Origin: Rhododendron vialii
Taxonomy: Eukaryota; Streptophyta; Magnoliopsida; Ericales; Ericaceae
Direction of reading: 5' to 3'
Assembly: GCF_030253575.1 (NCBI RefSeq)
Contig: NC_080564.1
Coordinates: 6,058,501-6,122,500 of the forward strand
DNA: 64,000 nt
Made by a program: the position numbers and the translations under genes. This document shows positions 1-11,644 of the stretch, in pieces (position 1 is the first letter of the stretch; each line of letters opens with the position of its first letter). Under the pieces are notes generated by a model. That model saw only the letters and a program-made list of their open reading frames with translations. It had not been told where the DNA came from and made no database searches.

Positions 1-708
1 TTATCTCTCTGAAATTTAGGGTTTCAAATTCAAAATTGGGGGTTTGTGGTGGTGGCGGTTTGTGGTGGTTCTGATGGTTTGTGTGTGTGTTTTTGTGTAG
101 GTGTGGTGGTGATCTCCTCTTCTTCTTCTTCTTCTCTTTTCTTTTTTGATCGGTCTTCTTCTTCATCTCTGTTAAACAGAGCAAGAGAGCCGTTGGGGAG
201 GGGGGATGAGGAGGGGTGTTTTGGTCAAAAAATAGGTGTATTAGGCCGGATAAATTATGGAGAGCTCAAGGGGTGGCAATAATTTAGCACCTCATACACC
301 GGATTGAGGTGTATTTGTGAAGAAGGGGGACTGAACAATACAAGAGGAAATAGGCTTGCCAAACCCAGCTAAAACTGTCCCATCACCCCTAAACCGGGTG
401 TATTCCACAATACACCCACCCAAAGCTGCATCCAATCGGCCCCTTATAAGTCTCAATCTATAATATTTTTCATAATTTTGAAAACTTTGTATTATATACC
501 AAATCGAGAACTATCAAATAAGATTCATATTGTATGTTTTTTAAAATTCATATTGAAGATATAAGTGATTAAAAACTAACACGAGTATCAAAAAATACAA
601 ACAAAATGGGACGAACGGAGTAGTAATTTGGTCTCACTGAAAGCTTTGATTTGGTGCACTGGATTTCACTCATAGCTAGACTTTAAAAAATGGACAGTTT
701 TTATTAAA
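1..708. other. Intergenic DNA, no gene seen
   Basis: AT-rich DNA after a G/T-rich start. A short open frame at 46-282 is low complexity (runs of serine from a TCT repeat) and I do not accept it. The piece ending near 622 resembles the right end of a Stowaway-like MITE (a GGGACGAACGGAG motif), but no left end was found. Confidence 0.5.
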
Positions 709-711
709 TAT

Positions 712-951
712 TACCTCTGTCCGTTTTTATTTGTCCACTTTCACTATTTCACACATCTTAAAAAATTGTACATGTCTTTTCAATACGAATATCTAAAAAT
801 ATGCAATATGAATATTATTTGATGGATCTCAGTTAGCTTTTATTATGCAAAATTTTTAAAATCATGAAATTCATAATAAATTGAAAAATATAAATAATTT
901 AAAATATTACACGAATGTTGTAAATGAACCAACAAACATGGCCGAAAGGAG
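712..951. mobile_element. Stowaway-like MITE (degenerate)
   Basis: The left end reads TACCTCTGTCCG and the right end, inverted, reads TACTCCTTTCGG. This is the usual CTCC(C/T)TCCG type of end next to TA. The interior is AT-rich and noncoding. The termini are diverged, so limits are approximate. Confidence 0.4.
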
Positions 952-971
952 TACACAAATTTCTTAGAGTT

Positions 972-1350
972 CTCTATTCTTTTGGACTTAACTTAAATTT
1001 AACTTAAATTTGAAAATTTTTTCTTTTTTTTTTGCATTTGTTAGTTTTGAACCATATTTTTTTGGGTATTAATTCGTCTCGATGATAGGAATCAGAAAAG
1101 TAAAACCTAAGTATTTTGAAAAATAACCACTTTTTGACGCAAAAATGTCATTTTTGCGTCAAAAAGTGGTTATTTTTTAAAATACTTGGATAAAAATAAA
1201 AAAAATACTTTTGTGATTTCTCTCATCAAGACGAATTAATACCCCAAAAAAATTTAGCAAAAAATTAACAAATGCAAAAAAATTTAAATAAGGACAAAAA
1301 ATTTCAAATTTAAATTAAGTTTAAGTAAAGTCTAAAAGAACGGAATCCGT
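972..1350. mobile_element. Foldback MITE, family copy A
   Basis: The two halves are inverted copies of each other. Each arm carries, in order, TTCTTTTGGACTT or its relative, TTAACTTAAATTTGA, TGCATTTGTTAGTTTT, ATTAATTCGTCTCGATGA and AAGTATTTTGAAAAATAACC, and the arms meet at a centre of TTTTTGCGTCAAAAAG type. A second full copy lies at 48696-49082 and a half copy near 19620-19745. No coding content was seen. Confidence 0.75.
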
Positions 1351-3096
1351 GGGAAAGCTACGTACGTTATCCTTCCCTGAGGTTTGGGTTTAACACGATT
1401 TCATCCCTCTAGTTTTTTTTTTTTTTTATCCTATTTCATCCCTCTAGTTACCTGCATCTCTCTCTCTCTCTGATGTTCAACCGTTGGGCTCGTCGCCGCC
1501 GAGAATACCAACCACCCGCACCCAAAGATCCCTCTCTAACGATGAATCAGATTAGGGAAGGAACACTCATGGCCTCTCATCCTCAACTTCCTAGGAAGAA
1601 TTACTCACTCTGCGAAAGAAAATTGGAATGGGGGTTTGTGTGTTCTCCCTCTGGCTTTACTCAATCTGAAACGGCACCGAGGTGAGTATCTGGTATTTGG
1701 TGTTTGATTGACATTGTTATTAAAGCATCTCGAGTCTTTCACTCAAATTTTAGAAACAATCCCAACGGGTTGCCCAGGTTGTCAAAGCCTGTTTGTTACG
1801 TTTCCAGGGGCGGTCCTAGGTTGGTATAAGGGGGAATCCGGCCCCTGAACAACTTCAAAGTTCAAACATTCTCACGTATCATACTAACTTTTAGGTTAAT
1901 CTGCAAAATTTTCATTGGCCCCTGTAAGTCCCTTGAGTGGAAAAAACTTTTTAAATTTTTATATTTATGGGTGTGGGGTAAAAACCTCTAAATTTTAAGT
2001 TAGCAAGTTAAGGGAGTCCTTAGTAGAAGCTTGGTGTGTGTATATATGTTTGTACATATTATAGATACATAACAGACTTAACAGTATACGCAATACCATT
2101 GGATAAAGGTTTTTTAGTTTAGGAAATTTAAAATCGGGGCAGGTTTTGTTCATTTGGGAGATCGAAAATGGGTCAAGGAGTTGAGATTTAGCTGAGGATG
2201 TGGTGGCTGAATTGGTGATGGTGGTGGAACGGGGTTGGTAGACAAATAAGAGTGGTGGAGGGAGGAGGTTGAGATGGTGTGAATGGGCAGTGGTGGTGAG
2301 AGGGTGTTGGGGACTTGGTGTGTCAGGCAGTGATCGATTGAGGATGGTTGTGGATCAGCAACGATGGTGGTGGTGGGAGGTTTTTTTGCTCGGAGTGGTG
2401 GGAGGTTGAGGTGATGATATGAGTTGGAGTGGGAGGTACGTCTGTGGGTCTGTGGGGGTGTTTGGAGGATTGGGCTGTGAAGGGAGTGGAAGGAGATGGT
2501 GTGGTGTTGAGAGGGAGAAGAGGGCTAATATTGCCATTTTTAGAATTTTAACTGTGGTCATCATCAATCACAGTTACTCAACTAACGGAGGGGGGGAATC
2601 ATAACCCAACTCAAGACCATATGGGAGGTGACTGTAATTTCTTAAACGTGAGGGGGGATCTCCCCCACAGATTCGGGGGAGATTAGTGTACGTTGCCCTT
2701 CGAACTTGAAACCAATTGCAAGAAAGACAAAACTGCTAACCGCCAGACCGTGAGACTATCACCTGCATTCTTTAAACTTTTGAATGCTATTCAAAGAACA
2801 GAGTTGTTCGAAAATGGGGGTCCTAATTGTTGGAACAAAAAAAAACGGACGGTTTCTGTGTATGAAAATCGAACACAAAACGTTATACACATTATGCAAC
2901 CGCTTACTGCTGATCCATTGTTAAGGTGTTTGAAAATATAATTTATACATTAACTATTACCTCTTTCTGATGGGGTCCCTATTTTAAGGCCTAATCTGTG
3001 GGTTCCTAGGCAGCCTCCTAGTGGCTTATGCTAAGGGACAGCCCTGATAGGCTACGTATATATAGTGATGAATGAGTTTTGTTTGTTGAGTTACAG
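1351..3096. other. Intergenic DNA upstream of the dead ABCB copy
   Basis: No supportable gene. The stretch 2170-2420 is strongly GGTGG-rich. A 70-codon open frame at 1473-1685 ends at a possible splice donor but resembles nothing I know. No ABCB exon 1 could be found here, although exon 2 of a dead copy begins at 3097. Confidence 0.5.
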
Positions 3097-5066
3097 AATG
3101 CATAGATGCTGTGTTACGTGGCACTTGGGAGATGGGTGGCTTGTTTCCTTGGTGGGTTTTAGTACAAGAACTTTTTATTTTGTTTTTGTCTTCGTTTGTG
3201 TTTCCCGAATGGAGATTAATCTGGGGGCCTTGCGGGTTTTTATTTTTTCCTGTTTTTGGTATATTTTGTAGTGGGCTATTATTGGACAAGAACAGCAGAA
3301 AGACAGGCATCAAGAATGAGATCAGGATATTTGAAGGCAGTGCTAAGGCAAGAGGGTTACTTTGATTTGCATGTCACAAACCCCACGGAAGTCATTACAA
3401 GCGTTTCTAGTGACAGTCTTGTAATTCAGGATGTTATGAGGGAAAAGATTGGTAGAAAATTAATTTACCAAAACTATACAAGACGGTTTCCAAAAAGTAC
3501 AAGTCCTAGAGATTTAATTTGTTTGAATTATCTTTAGCCTTTAGCAAATTTCTACACTAAACATTATAATATAAGAGTTGATTTTTTACATTTTTAAAAG
3601 AAGTCGCACCCATCATATGATTTTACATGAATACATTTTCAAAAGAAAAATCCAGCCTTGTAGGTTAGAATTTGCCTGAATTTCGCAAGGATGAATTTCT
3701 TTGAGAATTTTTTTTTGAGGTTTTTTTTTTTCATTTTTTTCATGCAAATTACATTGGTGTTTCCCAGCATATTTTATGTACAAATTATTGACGTTTCATT
3801 TCAGATCAAAACACCTATTGTTTTAGTTCACACTTCACAAAATAAGAAATTTCACTTGGACAAGTTTTGGTATAGAAGTCTTTTTTCAATTGGGATGTCT
3901 AATCGGTTTCAATATCAATACAGGTCCCAGCGTTCCTGATGAACTTATCCACATTCATTTGGGGCTATGTAGTGGCGTTTTTTATTCTATGGAGGCTAGC
4001 AATTGTGGTGTTCCCCTTTGTGGTACTTCTTGTATTCCCTGGTTTGATGTATGGAAGTGCACTAATGCGAATAGCCAGAAAAATGAGGGTGGAATACAAC
4101 AAGGCTGAGACAGTAGCAGAGCAAGCAATCTCTTCTATTAGGACTGTTTACGCCTTTGTTGGAGAGAGCAAGACCATAGCAAATTACTCTGCTGCCCTTC
4201 AAGGAACTGTCAAGCTGGGGCTAAGGCAAGGATTGGCAAAAGGGTTAGCCATTAGTAGCAATAGCATAGTATTTATAATTTGGTCTTTCACTGCTTATTA
4301 TGGTAGCAGATTGGTCATGTACCATTGAGCTCACGGCGGCACTGTTTACGCAGTGGGGACCACCATGATTATCAGTGGGCTGTAAGTATCTATACCCTAT
4401 TTACATTCTTTCTCTTTTTGCCCAGGTTCATATTACTGCATTTTGTGTTTTGCTTAGATCCTTAAAGAGTATCTTTGTCTTTGTTGAGATGTTTTAAAAG
4501 CTCACATATATCATTACTTGATCAGAGCACTGGGTACCAGTTTATCCAACCTGAAGGACTTCTCAGAAGCATTGGCAGCAGGAGAGAGAATAATGGAAGT
4601 AATAAAACGAGTACCCAAAATCGATTCTGACAACATGGACGGCCAAATTCTCCATTCTGTTTTCGGAGACGTCCAATTCAAAAATCTCAAATTCGCCTAC
4701 CCATCACGACCTAAAACTCCAATTTTCCAAAACTTCAACCTAAAAATTCCATCGAGTTTAACAGTGGCATTAATCGGAGGAAGTGGGTCTGGGAAATCAA
4801 CCATGATGGCGCTTTTGCAGAGGTTTTATGACCCACTGGCAGGAGAGATTTGTCTCGATGGGGTCGCCATTGATAAGCTCCAGTTGAAGTGGTTGAGATC
4901 TCAGATGGGGTATGTGAGTCAAGAGCCCGCACTTTTTGCTACTAGTATTAAAGAAAATATACTTTTTGGGAAGGAAGATGCTAATATGGAAGAGGTTATT
5001 TGTGCTGCTAAAGCTTCTAATGCTCATACTTTCATTTCTCACTTGCCTCAGGGGTATGATACGCAG

Positions 5067-6825
5067 GTTTGTGTTTTCTACTCGTCCTTTGGCTCTATCT
5101 CTTTATTCAATTCTTCATTGGGAAACTCTGTGCTCGTAGAGTTCACATAATTTAAAATTGGTGATCTAGGTTTTTCTACCAAGCAAAATTTACAGAACTA
5201 AAAATGAGTATAAATTCTAAAGAACTTGGTTCGTCGTGATTCTTACTACCTATGTTGAATTTTATCATATAACTACGTATAACATTTTTAGGACATCCTC
5301 TGTCTCCCATTAGTAAGACCTTTCCCGAGTTTTAAATGATGATTTGAAATGTTCATATCGAAGATACCGTAGAGTGAAACAATTGTTCGGAAAATCAGCT
5401 TGACCGGGTCCGGACATAAAAAGTACGTGAATAAATCAAACTTCATTTATCAAAATTGATGGTGAATAAAGTTAAAACATGCACTGTCCACTTATCTATA
5501 AAGTATATATCGTTTAAGTGTCCTTTTACGTCTGATCAAGCTTCTTTTTTTTTTTTTTTCGAATTTAATTTATGTATTAGACTGCAAGCCTACGAAAATG
5601 AGTGGGTTGGATTAATGTTTTGGTGTTGGGATGGAACCCACAAGTAAGCATAAAAATGTATAGAGCGATGAGATATGGAGGGGAACTCAAGGTTAAAATA
5701 AGACAGAAACGATGTTGATGTATAATGCCACACCAACTCATCGGAAAGGAAAGATGAATTCGACAATAGACGTTTATTGAGTCCCTGCTGGCCACATATT
5801 TGGACAAGGAGGGATTCTTGAAACCTGATGTGGAGGACATATTTGGAGTTGGGGCCGGGGCTCTTTGGTTGGGTTCTATTCACAAACGAAAGCTTTTGCA
5901 AAATAGGAAGGGGTTTCAGGTTTACAATGGTTAGTGGGATTGGTTCCGGATTATAGAATAGAGTATGCCTTCCTGAGCAACACTGATTTCTTCTTTAGAT
6001 AACCTTTGTATCCCTATTTTTTTTTACTAAGAACTGTTTACAACAAGCAAGTGAATTATACATCAGAAAAATCTGTTGGACTGGGTGGGGGGGCTCCTGC
6101 ACCCCAGGTTGAAGCCCTTCTTAGGCCCTTTCTGGATCTTCCAAAATGATTGGAACCACTCACGTTCTAGATTTGTTGAGAACGTGAGTCATGCCAAATA
6201 TCTTGTCGATCGGGTATCGATAGCTATGACTTTGCTTCTATTTATGTTGAGATAAATGGGTTCTAAGCTAGTGTGCCAACTGTCAACATGGTTTCTCCAA
6301 GATAACTGAATCTCAAAATCATATCTATGGATACATGGTCAACATGATTTTTGGCATAACTAATGTTCTCAGCGAGATCTAAAATGTGTACATTTCTGAT
6401 CTCTTGGGGGTCCAAGAAGGGCCCACAAAATGCAGTCCCTACAAGTGAAGCCATCTCCACAAAAATAGTCCTCAATTCCTTGGAGGTACACTGAATGGCT
6501 GAACCTAGTATAGTTGTATTCCCTTTCTTTAATGTTCATATAGCATATTGAATAGACCAAACCTAACAGGCTCATTCTGTACTTATCAAACCACTTTTAT
6601 ACTGTATTTGTTTGTGAAGTTTTGACGAAAATCACACTCATTCTGTCCAGTGCTACAATAACATATTCTGGCAAATAGCCAAAGAGAATGTTTGGGACAG
6701 AAAAAGATGGGAAATAGGATCCCATATAGGAGCAGTGGAGTATATATTCAAATCCATGCTCCGGATGAGCACTTCGCAGTTTCAAATCCTGTCACTGATA
6801 AGAGTATAATTGTTCTTCCATCTAG
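5067..6825 (+). other. Expanded intron 5 of dead ABCB with a foldback remnant
   Basis: No gene. Positions about 6110-6240 and 6290-6430 are diverged inverted copies of each other; both contain a TAGATnTnGnTGAGAAC-like core followed by a TATGCCAAA block. This is an old foldback insertion and accounts for part of the intron growth. The rest shows nothing I recognise. Confidence 0.45.
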
Positions 6826-7070
6826 GTGGGTGAGAGAGGGGTGCAAATGTCAGGGGGACAAAAGCAACGAATAGCAATTGCTCGTGCCATAATCAAGGCA
6901 CCCCGCATTCTTCTATTGGACGAAGCCACAAGCGCATTGGACTCAAAATCAGAGCGATAGTCCAAGAAGCACTTGATAACGTAGTCATGGGCCGAACCAC
7001 TATTGTCATCGCCCACCGCCTCTCCTCCATTCAAAATGCCAATGTCATCGCCCTCATCCAAAATGGCCGG

Positions 7071-7861
7071 GTAACTATGAAGTTCAAAAGAAATCTAAAT
7101 CTGAAACCTCGTGTCAGGAAAATAATACAAAATAATTAGAATTAGAGCTTGGGGAGGAAATGGTCTGTGTTTTTGTACCAAAAATAAATTTATAAAACTG
7201 GGAATTAACAATTATTTCGATGAATAGCGGTTAAGTCCGAGATCGTTCACAGGGAGTAAAAAACTAAGTTACGGTACTCTCAATTTATTTCTAATTTAAT
7301 TCTGCAAAAGATAAAAGGTTTGGATTTTATTTGATTAAACTAGAAAGCAATTTAAAGGTTTTGGAAACAAAGGAGAAAGAGGACTAGGGTTTCGATTCAA
7401 CCTCCCCTTACAATATAATTGTAACAAAATCTAGGGTTTCATTAAACTTGTAGAACAGACCACCATTAGGGTAGTGATCCCTATACTAGTGTCTTTAACC
7501 CTGAATCTCCATCATGGATACTACCCATCCCTCACCAGCAGTCGTGCTCTAGATGAGCACTTCGCGGTTTCCCCACAATGTGCACCACCGCGAACCCCTA
7601 AATCGAACACCTCAAAGTGCAATCGAATCCCTCAATCGAAGCACACAAGCCCTCAAACGAATCCCTCAATCGAAACCCAGTCAATACCCCATATCCATCG
7701 CTAAAATCTCAAACCCCAAAGCACCTCAATCGAACCCCAATCTCAAGGCCTGTGACCGAAGGGAAAGCACCAAAACCAAGGAAAAAACGAGTGGGGGGGG
7801 GGGTGGGTGGGTGCGGGGAAGAAATAGAGGATATAGTGGAGTAACGAAAAATTGATGGCAG
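7071..7861 (+). other. Enlarged intron 6 of dead ABCB
   Basis: Noncoding. It contains C-rich sequence with repeated CAATCGAA words between about 7610 and 7740 and a G run near 7791. The 22-base stretch around 7552 (ATGAGCACTTCGC core) also occurs near 6763 in the previous intron. Probably insertion debris of unknown class. Confidence 0.4.
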
Positions 7862-8519
7862 GTAGTGCAAACCGGCTCACATGATGAACTAATCCATGTC
7901 AAAGACGGCCTGTATGCATCCCTATTCCGGCTCCAACAAACAGAGAATAACAGAGAAAGAAATTTCGTCAAATACTGCTTCGACATCGTCAAATAACCTA
8001 AAAATGGATTTGAACAACAATGGTAGTCGAAGCTTGCCAATCGTGAGTCGATACAGTTCAGATAACTCAGTTGCCCAAAGTCAGAGACTCAACAATTCTT
8101 CTATGATTAATGTTGAACAAGTTTTTCCAGTACCCTCATTCTGTAGGCTTTTCGCAATGAATTTACTCGAGTGGAAGCAAGTGAGAATGGGGTGCATAGG
8201 TGCGGTTCTATCTGGTGCAGCTCCACCAGTTTGTGCGTTTGCATTGGGTTCTTTGATTTCGGTGTACTTATTGCCCGATCATAACGAGATCAAGTATAGG
8301 ATGAGGATTCATTCATTGTTTTTTGTTGGGTTGGCAATTTTTTCGTTGTTGATTAATATAATCCAGCATCATAATTTTGCCTATATGGGGGAGCATTTGA
8401 CGAAGAGGATTAGAGAAAGGATGTTGTCGAAGATATTGACATTTGAGGTTGGGTGGTTTGATTGGGATGAGAATGCTAGTGGTGCTGTTTGCTCTCGTCT
8501 TGCTAAAGATGCTAATGTG

Positions 8520-9811
8520 GTATGCTCTCTCTCTCTCTCTCTCTCATAATCAATTAGTCAAATACATTGGCACAATTTTTGCACAAATAGTCAATTATTG
8601 AACGTTACAGCCACATTATCCTGTAAAAGATTTTGCGAGTTTTTTTTTTTTTTGCTTTCTTTTGGCTTTACTTAAGTTTATTGACCTGACAGCCTATGAG
8701 TTGTTTCTTAGTATGACTCTAATACAGAAAAATGTTTCCTTGGTACTAGTAGCCATCCTGTCTTTTGATTGTGAAAGGTTTCAATTAGGAATATCAATGG
8801 AGAAAGTTCAGAAATAGATGGGGACATCCAACGCGTATAGGATAATTAACCAAGCGACGATTCAGAATTAGCATCCTGATTAACTATGATATTTTCGTGG
8901 TTGCTGGGGAATAAAGTGTGGACGATAAAGCAAATCATCTCCTTTATGGTGGTTTGACTTGGGTGAGATTCCAAAGTATCTTTTTGGGGTCTTATTGTTT
9001 AACTTAAAGTGACCCCTTTGGTGTACCTAGTGTTTTTTGACAGAGTAGATAAAGTCTCCAAATGTTGTTCTAGTTGTGTAGTGGTGTTATCGCTTATCAC
9101 AGCACATGCATCTGTTAAATATACAAAGTTTGCAAGCCTCGTATATTTGACCTAATAACAGTTGTGACCTGACATTGAAGAAAGTAGTGTGTGACGCTCT
9201 CTGAGTTTACAAACAATAATTTCTTGAACAGATTTTACCAACAAAAAATTTCCGTGGTAAACTCTTCAAGAACAATGCAGTTTTGGCGTTGTTGAAATTT
9301 TTCGTCACAACTTGGGGTTTTTGGGTTAATGATATGACTGTTTAAGACCTCATCATTCTGTGTATAAATTCTGTGCAGAACTCCTATTTGTATTTTGTAT
9401 ATCGCACCACACATTCACACATAGCAGACCACCAAATTCTGCAGACAAGTGGATTGCATGTCTATTGTTATATCTTCTTCCACTTTGGTGTTCCACAATA
9501 TTGCATATCTATTGTTATATCTTCTTAAAAGGATTATAGAATAAAAATTTCTCTATGGACTCTTCACAATTATGTAGTTTAGGATTGTTGAAATTATGAG
9601 TTGTAACTTGGGGTGTTTGGTTTAAATGCAGTAACTACTTAATGCCTCGTCATTATATATGACAAATTTCTAGAACACTCCTATTCATATTTTGTATGTA
9701 GCATACATGTTCACATTAACTCAGAAACATACCACCAAAATCATGCACACCGATGGATAGTGTTTTGTGTTGTTAAATCTAGTTCCACTTTGGCATTTCA
9801 TAATGTTGCAG
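8520..9811 (+). other. Intron 7 of dead ABCB
   Basis: This intron starts GTATGC and runs straight into a CT repeat at 8526-8547, as does intron 7 of the intact ABCB gene. The remainder is noncoding. Two stretches near 9290-9400 and 9590-9700 are diverged direct copies, sharing TTGTTGAAAT and GTAACTTGGGGTnTTTGG-like words. Confidence 0.5.
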
Positions 9812-11149
9812 CGGAGATCGCTGGTGGGCGATAGGGTAGCGCTCCTTATCCAAATCTTCTCGGCAGTAACCATAGCTTGCACCATGGGCCTGGTCATCGC
9901 ATGGAGGCTTGCAGTTGTTGCGATAGCAGTTCAACCCCTTATCGTCATCAGCTTCTATTCCAAGCGCGTTCTTCTCAAGAGCATGTCCAAGAAGGCCATC
10001 AAGGCCCAAGACGAAAGCAGCAAGCTGGCTGCTGAAGCAGTCTCCAACCTCCGAACCGTCACTACCTTCTCTTCCCAAGCCCGAGTCATCCAAATGCTCG
10101 AAAAAGCTCAAGAAGGCCTGCAACGCAAAAACACCTGACAGTCATGGTTCGCTGGTCTTGGTCTTGGTACCTCCCAATGCCTCACAACATTCATTTGGGC
10201 TTTAGACATTTGGTATGGGGCAAAGCTTGTTTCCCAAGGCTACATTGGGGCCAAAGCAATGTTTGAAACCGTCCTGATCTTATTCAACACGGGTCAGGCC
10301 ATTGCTGATGCAGGAACCATGACTAATGACCTGGCAAAAGGGTATGATGCAGTCAAGTCAGTTTTTACTGTATTGGATCGTTATGCTGATATTGAGCCTG
10401 GCAACCCAACTGGCTACCAGCCCGACAAAATAATGGGCCACGTGGAGCTACATGATGTTCGGTTTGCATACCCGGCTAGGCCCAATGTGATGGTATTCAA
10501 CGGCTTTTCTATCCAAATTGAAGCAGGAAATTCAACAGCATTGGTTGGACAAAGTGGGTCTGGGAAATCAATCGGATTGATCGAGCGATTCTACGACCCA
10601 CTTGAAGGTCTTGTGAAAATCGATGGTCGCGATATAGGATCATACCATCTGAGGTCACTAAGGAAGCACATTGCACTTGTGAGACAAGAGCCAACTTTAT
10701 TTGCGGGGTCCATTAGAGAAAACATCATGTACGGAGCATCTGACAAGGTCCACGAATCTGAGGTCATCGAGGCAGCGAAGGCAGCCAACGCTCACGATTT
10801 TATCGCTGGCTTGAAAGACGGGTACGATACGTGGTGTGGGGACAGGGGATTGTAGCTATCCGGTGGACAAAAGCAGCGTGTTGCAATAGCCCGTGCAATT
10901 CTGAAAAATTCAGCAATATTGTTACTAGACGAGGCTACGAGTGCGCTGGATAGCCAATCGGCAAAAGTGGTACAAGACGCGCTTGAGCGGATGAAGGTGG
11001 GGAGGACTAGCGTGGTGGCGGCCCACAGATTGAGTACAATAAAAAACTGCGATACGATTGTTGTTTTGGATAAAGGTAAGGTGGTGGAGCAAGGGCTTCC
11101 TTGTTAGGTATGGGTCCCACTGGAGCATATTACTCTCTACTTAGCCTCC

Positions 11150-11392
11150 AGAGAAGAAACTGAGGGAAAATTTAGGCATGGGGATGGACAAGAGGAGCAA
11201 TATTGGCTCATTTGGTTCCATTTTCGTGCATTCGGATGGCTTTGGTAAGTTGGTAATGGGCCTCGGATTCCTCGGGGCCATCGGCGATGGGCTCTGTGTG
11301 CCCATGATGTTCCTCTTCACTAGCAAGATAGGATATCAGCGGCTCTTCCACTTGCACAGCCGATTACTTATTTCATAATGTCAACAAGGTTC
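11150..11392 (+). pseudogene. ABCB15-like exon 1 fragment, fused behind exon 8
   Basis: The encoded stretch KRSNIGSFGSIFVHSDG, then [10 protein letters not shown], is the N-terminus of an ABCB15-like protein and matches exon 1 of the intact gene ([25 protein letters not shown]). Homology to exon 1 and its leader begins around 11150, directly where exon 8 of the preceding pseudogene ends. There is no 3' flank or promoter between them. The position matching the intact start codon is CTG instead of ATG; another ATG lies at 11178. After SKI the frame is lost. The end resembles the exon 1 splice site (AACAAG then GTTCTC). No exons 2-8 follow on this strand. Confidence 0.85.
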
Positions 11393-11644
11393 TCAATCTA
11401 TTTACGAATCTCTATCCCAAGTATTTGCAGATATTGAGCTTCTAATATTGACTTTTGATACTTGTATTTAACGATGTTCCACTAGAGACTATTTATACTT
11501 GCTAATGTTGTTGATATTTCAAAAGTTATAACATCTTTTAGAATCTGAGATTATACAAAATTAATTTCCAAATGTAGAATCAAAAATATCAAAATTGATA
11601 GTACCAAAGGGAGATTTAAAAATTCATCCTCAAATCTCATCCTG

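Larger units (their letters stand above)
3097..11163 (+). pseudogene. ABCB15-like transporter pseudogene, exons 2-8
   Basis: A full-size ABC transporter of the ABCB (MDR/P-glycoprotein) type would be a plasma-membrane pump with two membrane and two ATP-binding halves. Exons match the intact gene at 49833-55798 almost base for base: 3097-3151, 3272-3447, 3924-4381, 4526-5066, 6826-7070, 7862-8519 and 9812-about 11163. Recognisable motifs include GGSGSGKST (exon 5), [12 protein letters not shown] (exons 6 and 8) and LSGGQKQR (exon 8). Disabling changes: TAG at 3103-3105; one codon lost and donor GT changed to AT at 3448; TGA at 4326-4328; one base lost in exon 6 after the second Walker motif region, giving an immediate TAG; one base gained in exon 7; TGA at 10136-10138; TAG at 10853-10855; and two codons lost after the second Walker A near 10570. 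Intron 5 grew to about 1.76 kb, against 111 bases in the intact gene. It cannot make a transporter. Confidence 0.93.

Noticed and set aside
1473-1685. 70-codon frame ending at a possible donor
   Set aside because: No recognised family, CT-rich start, no partner exon found.
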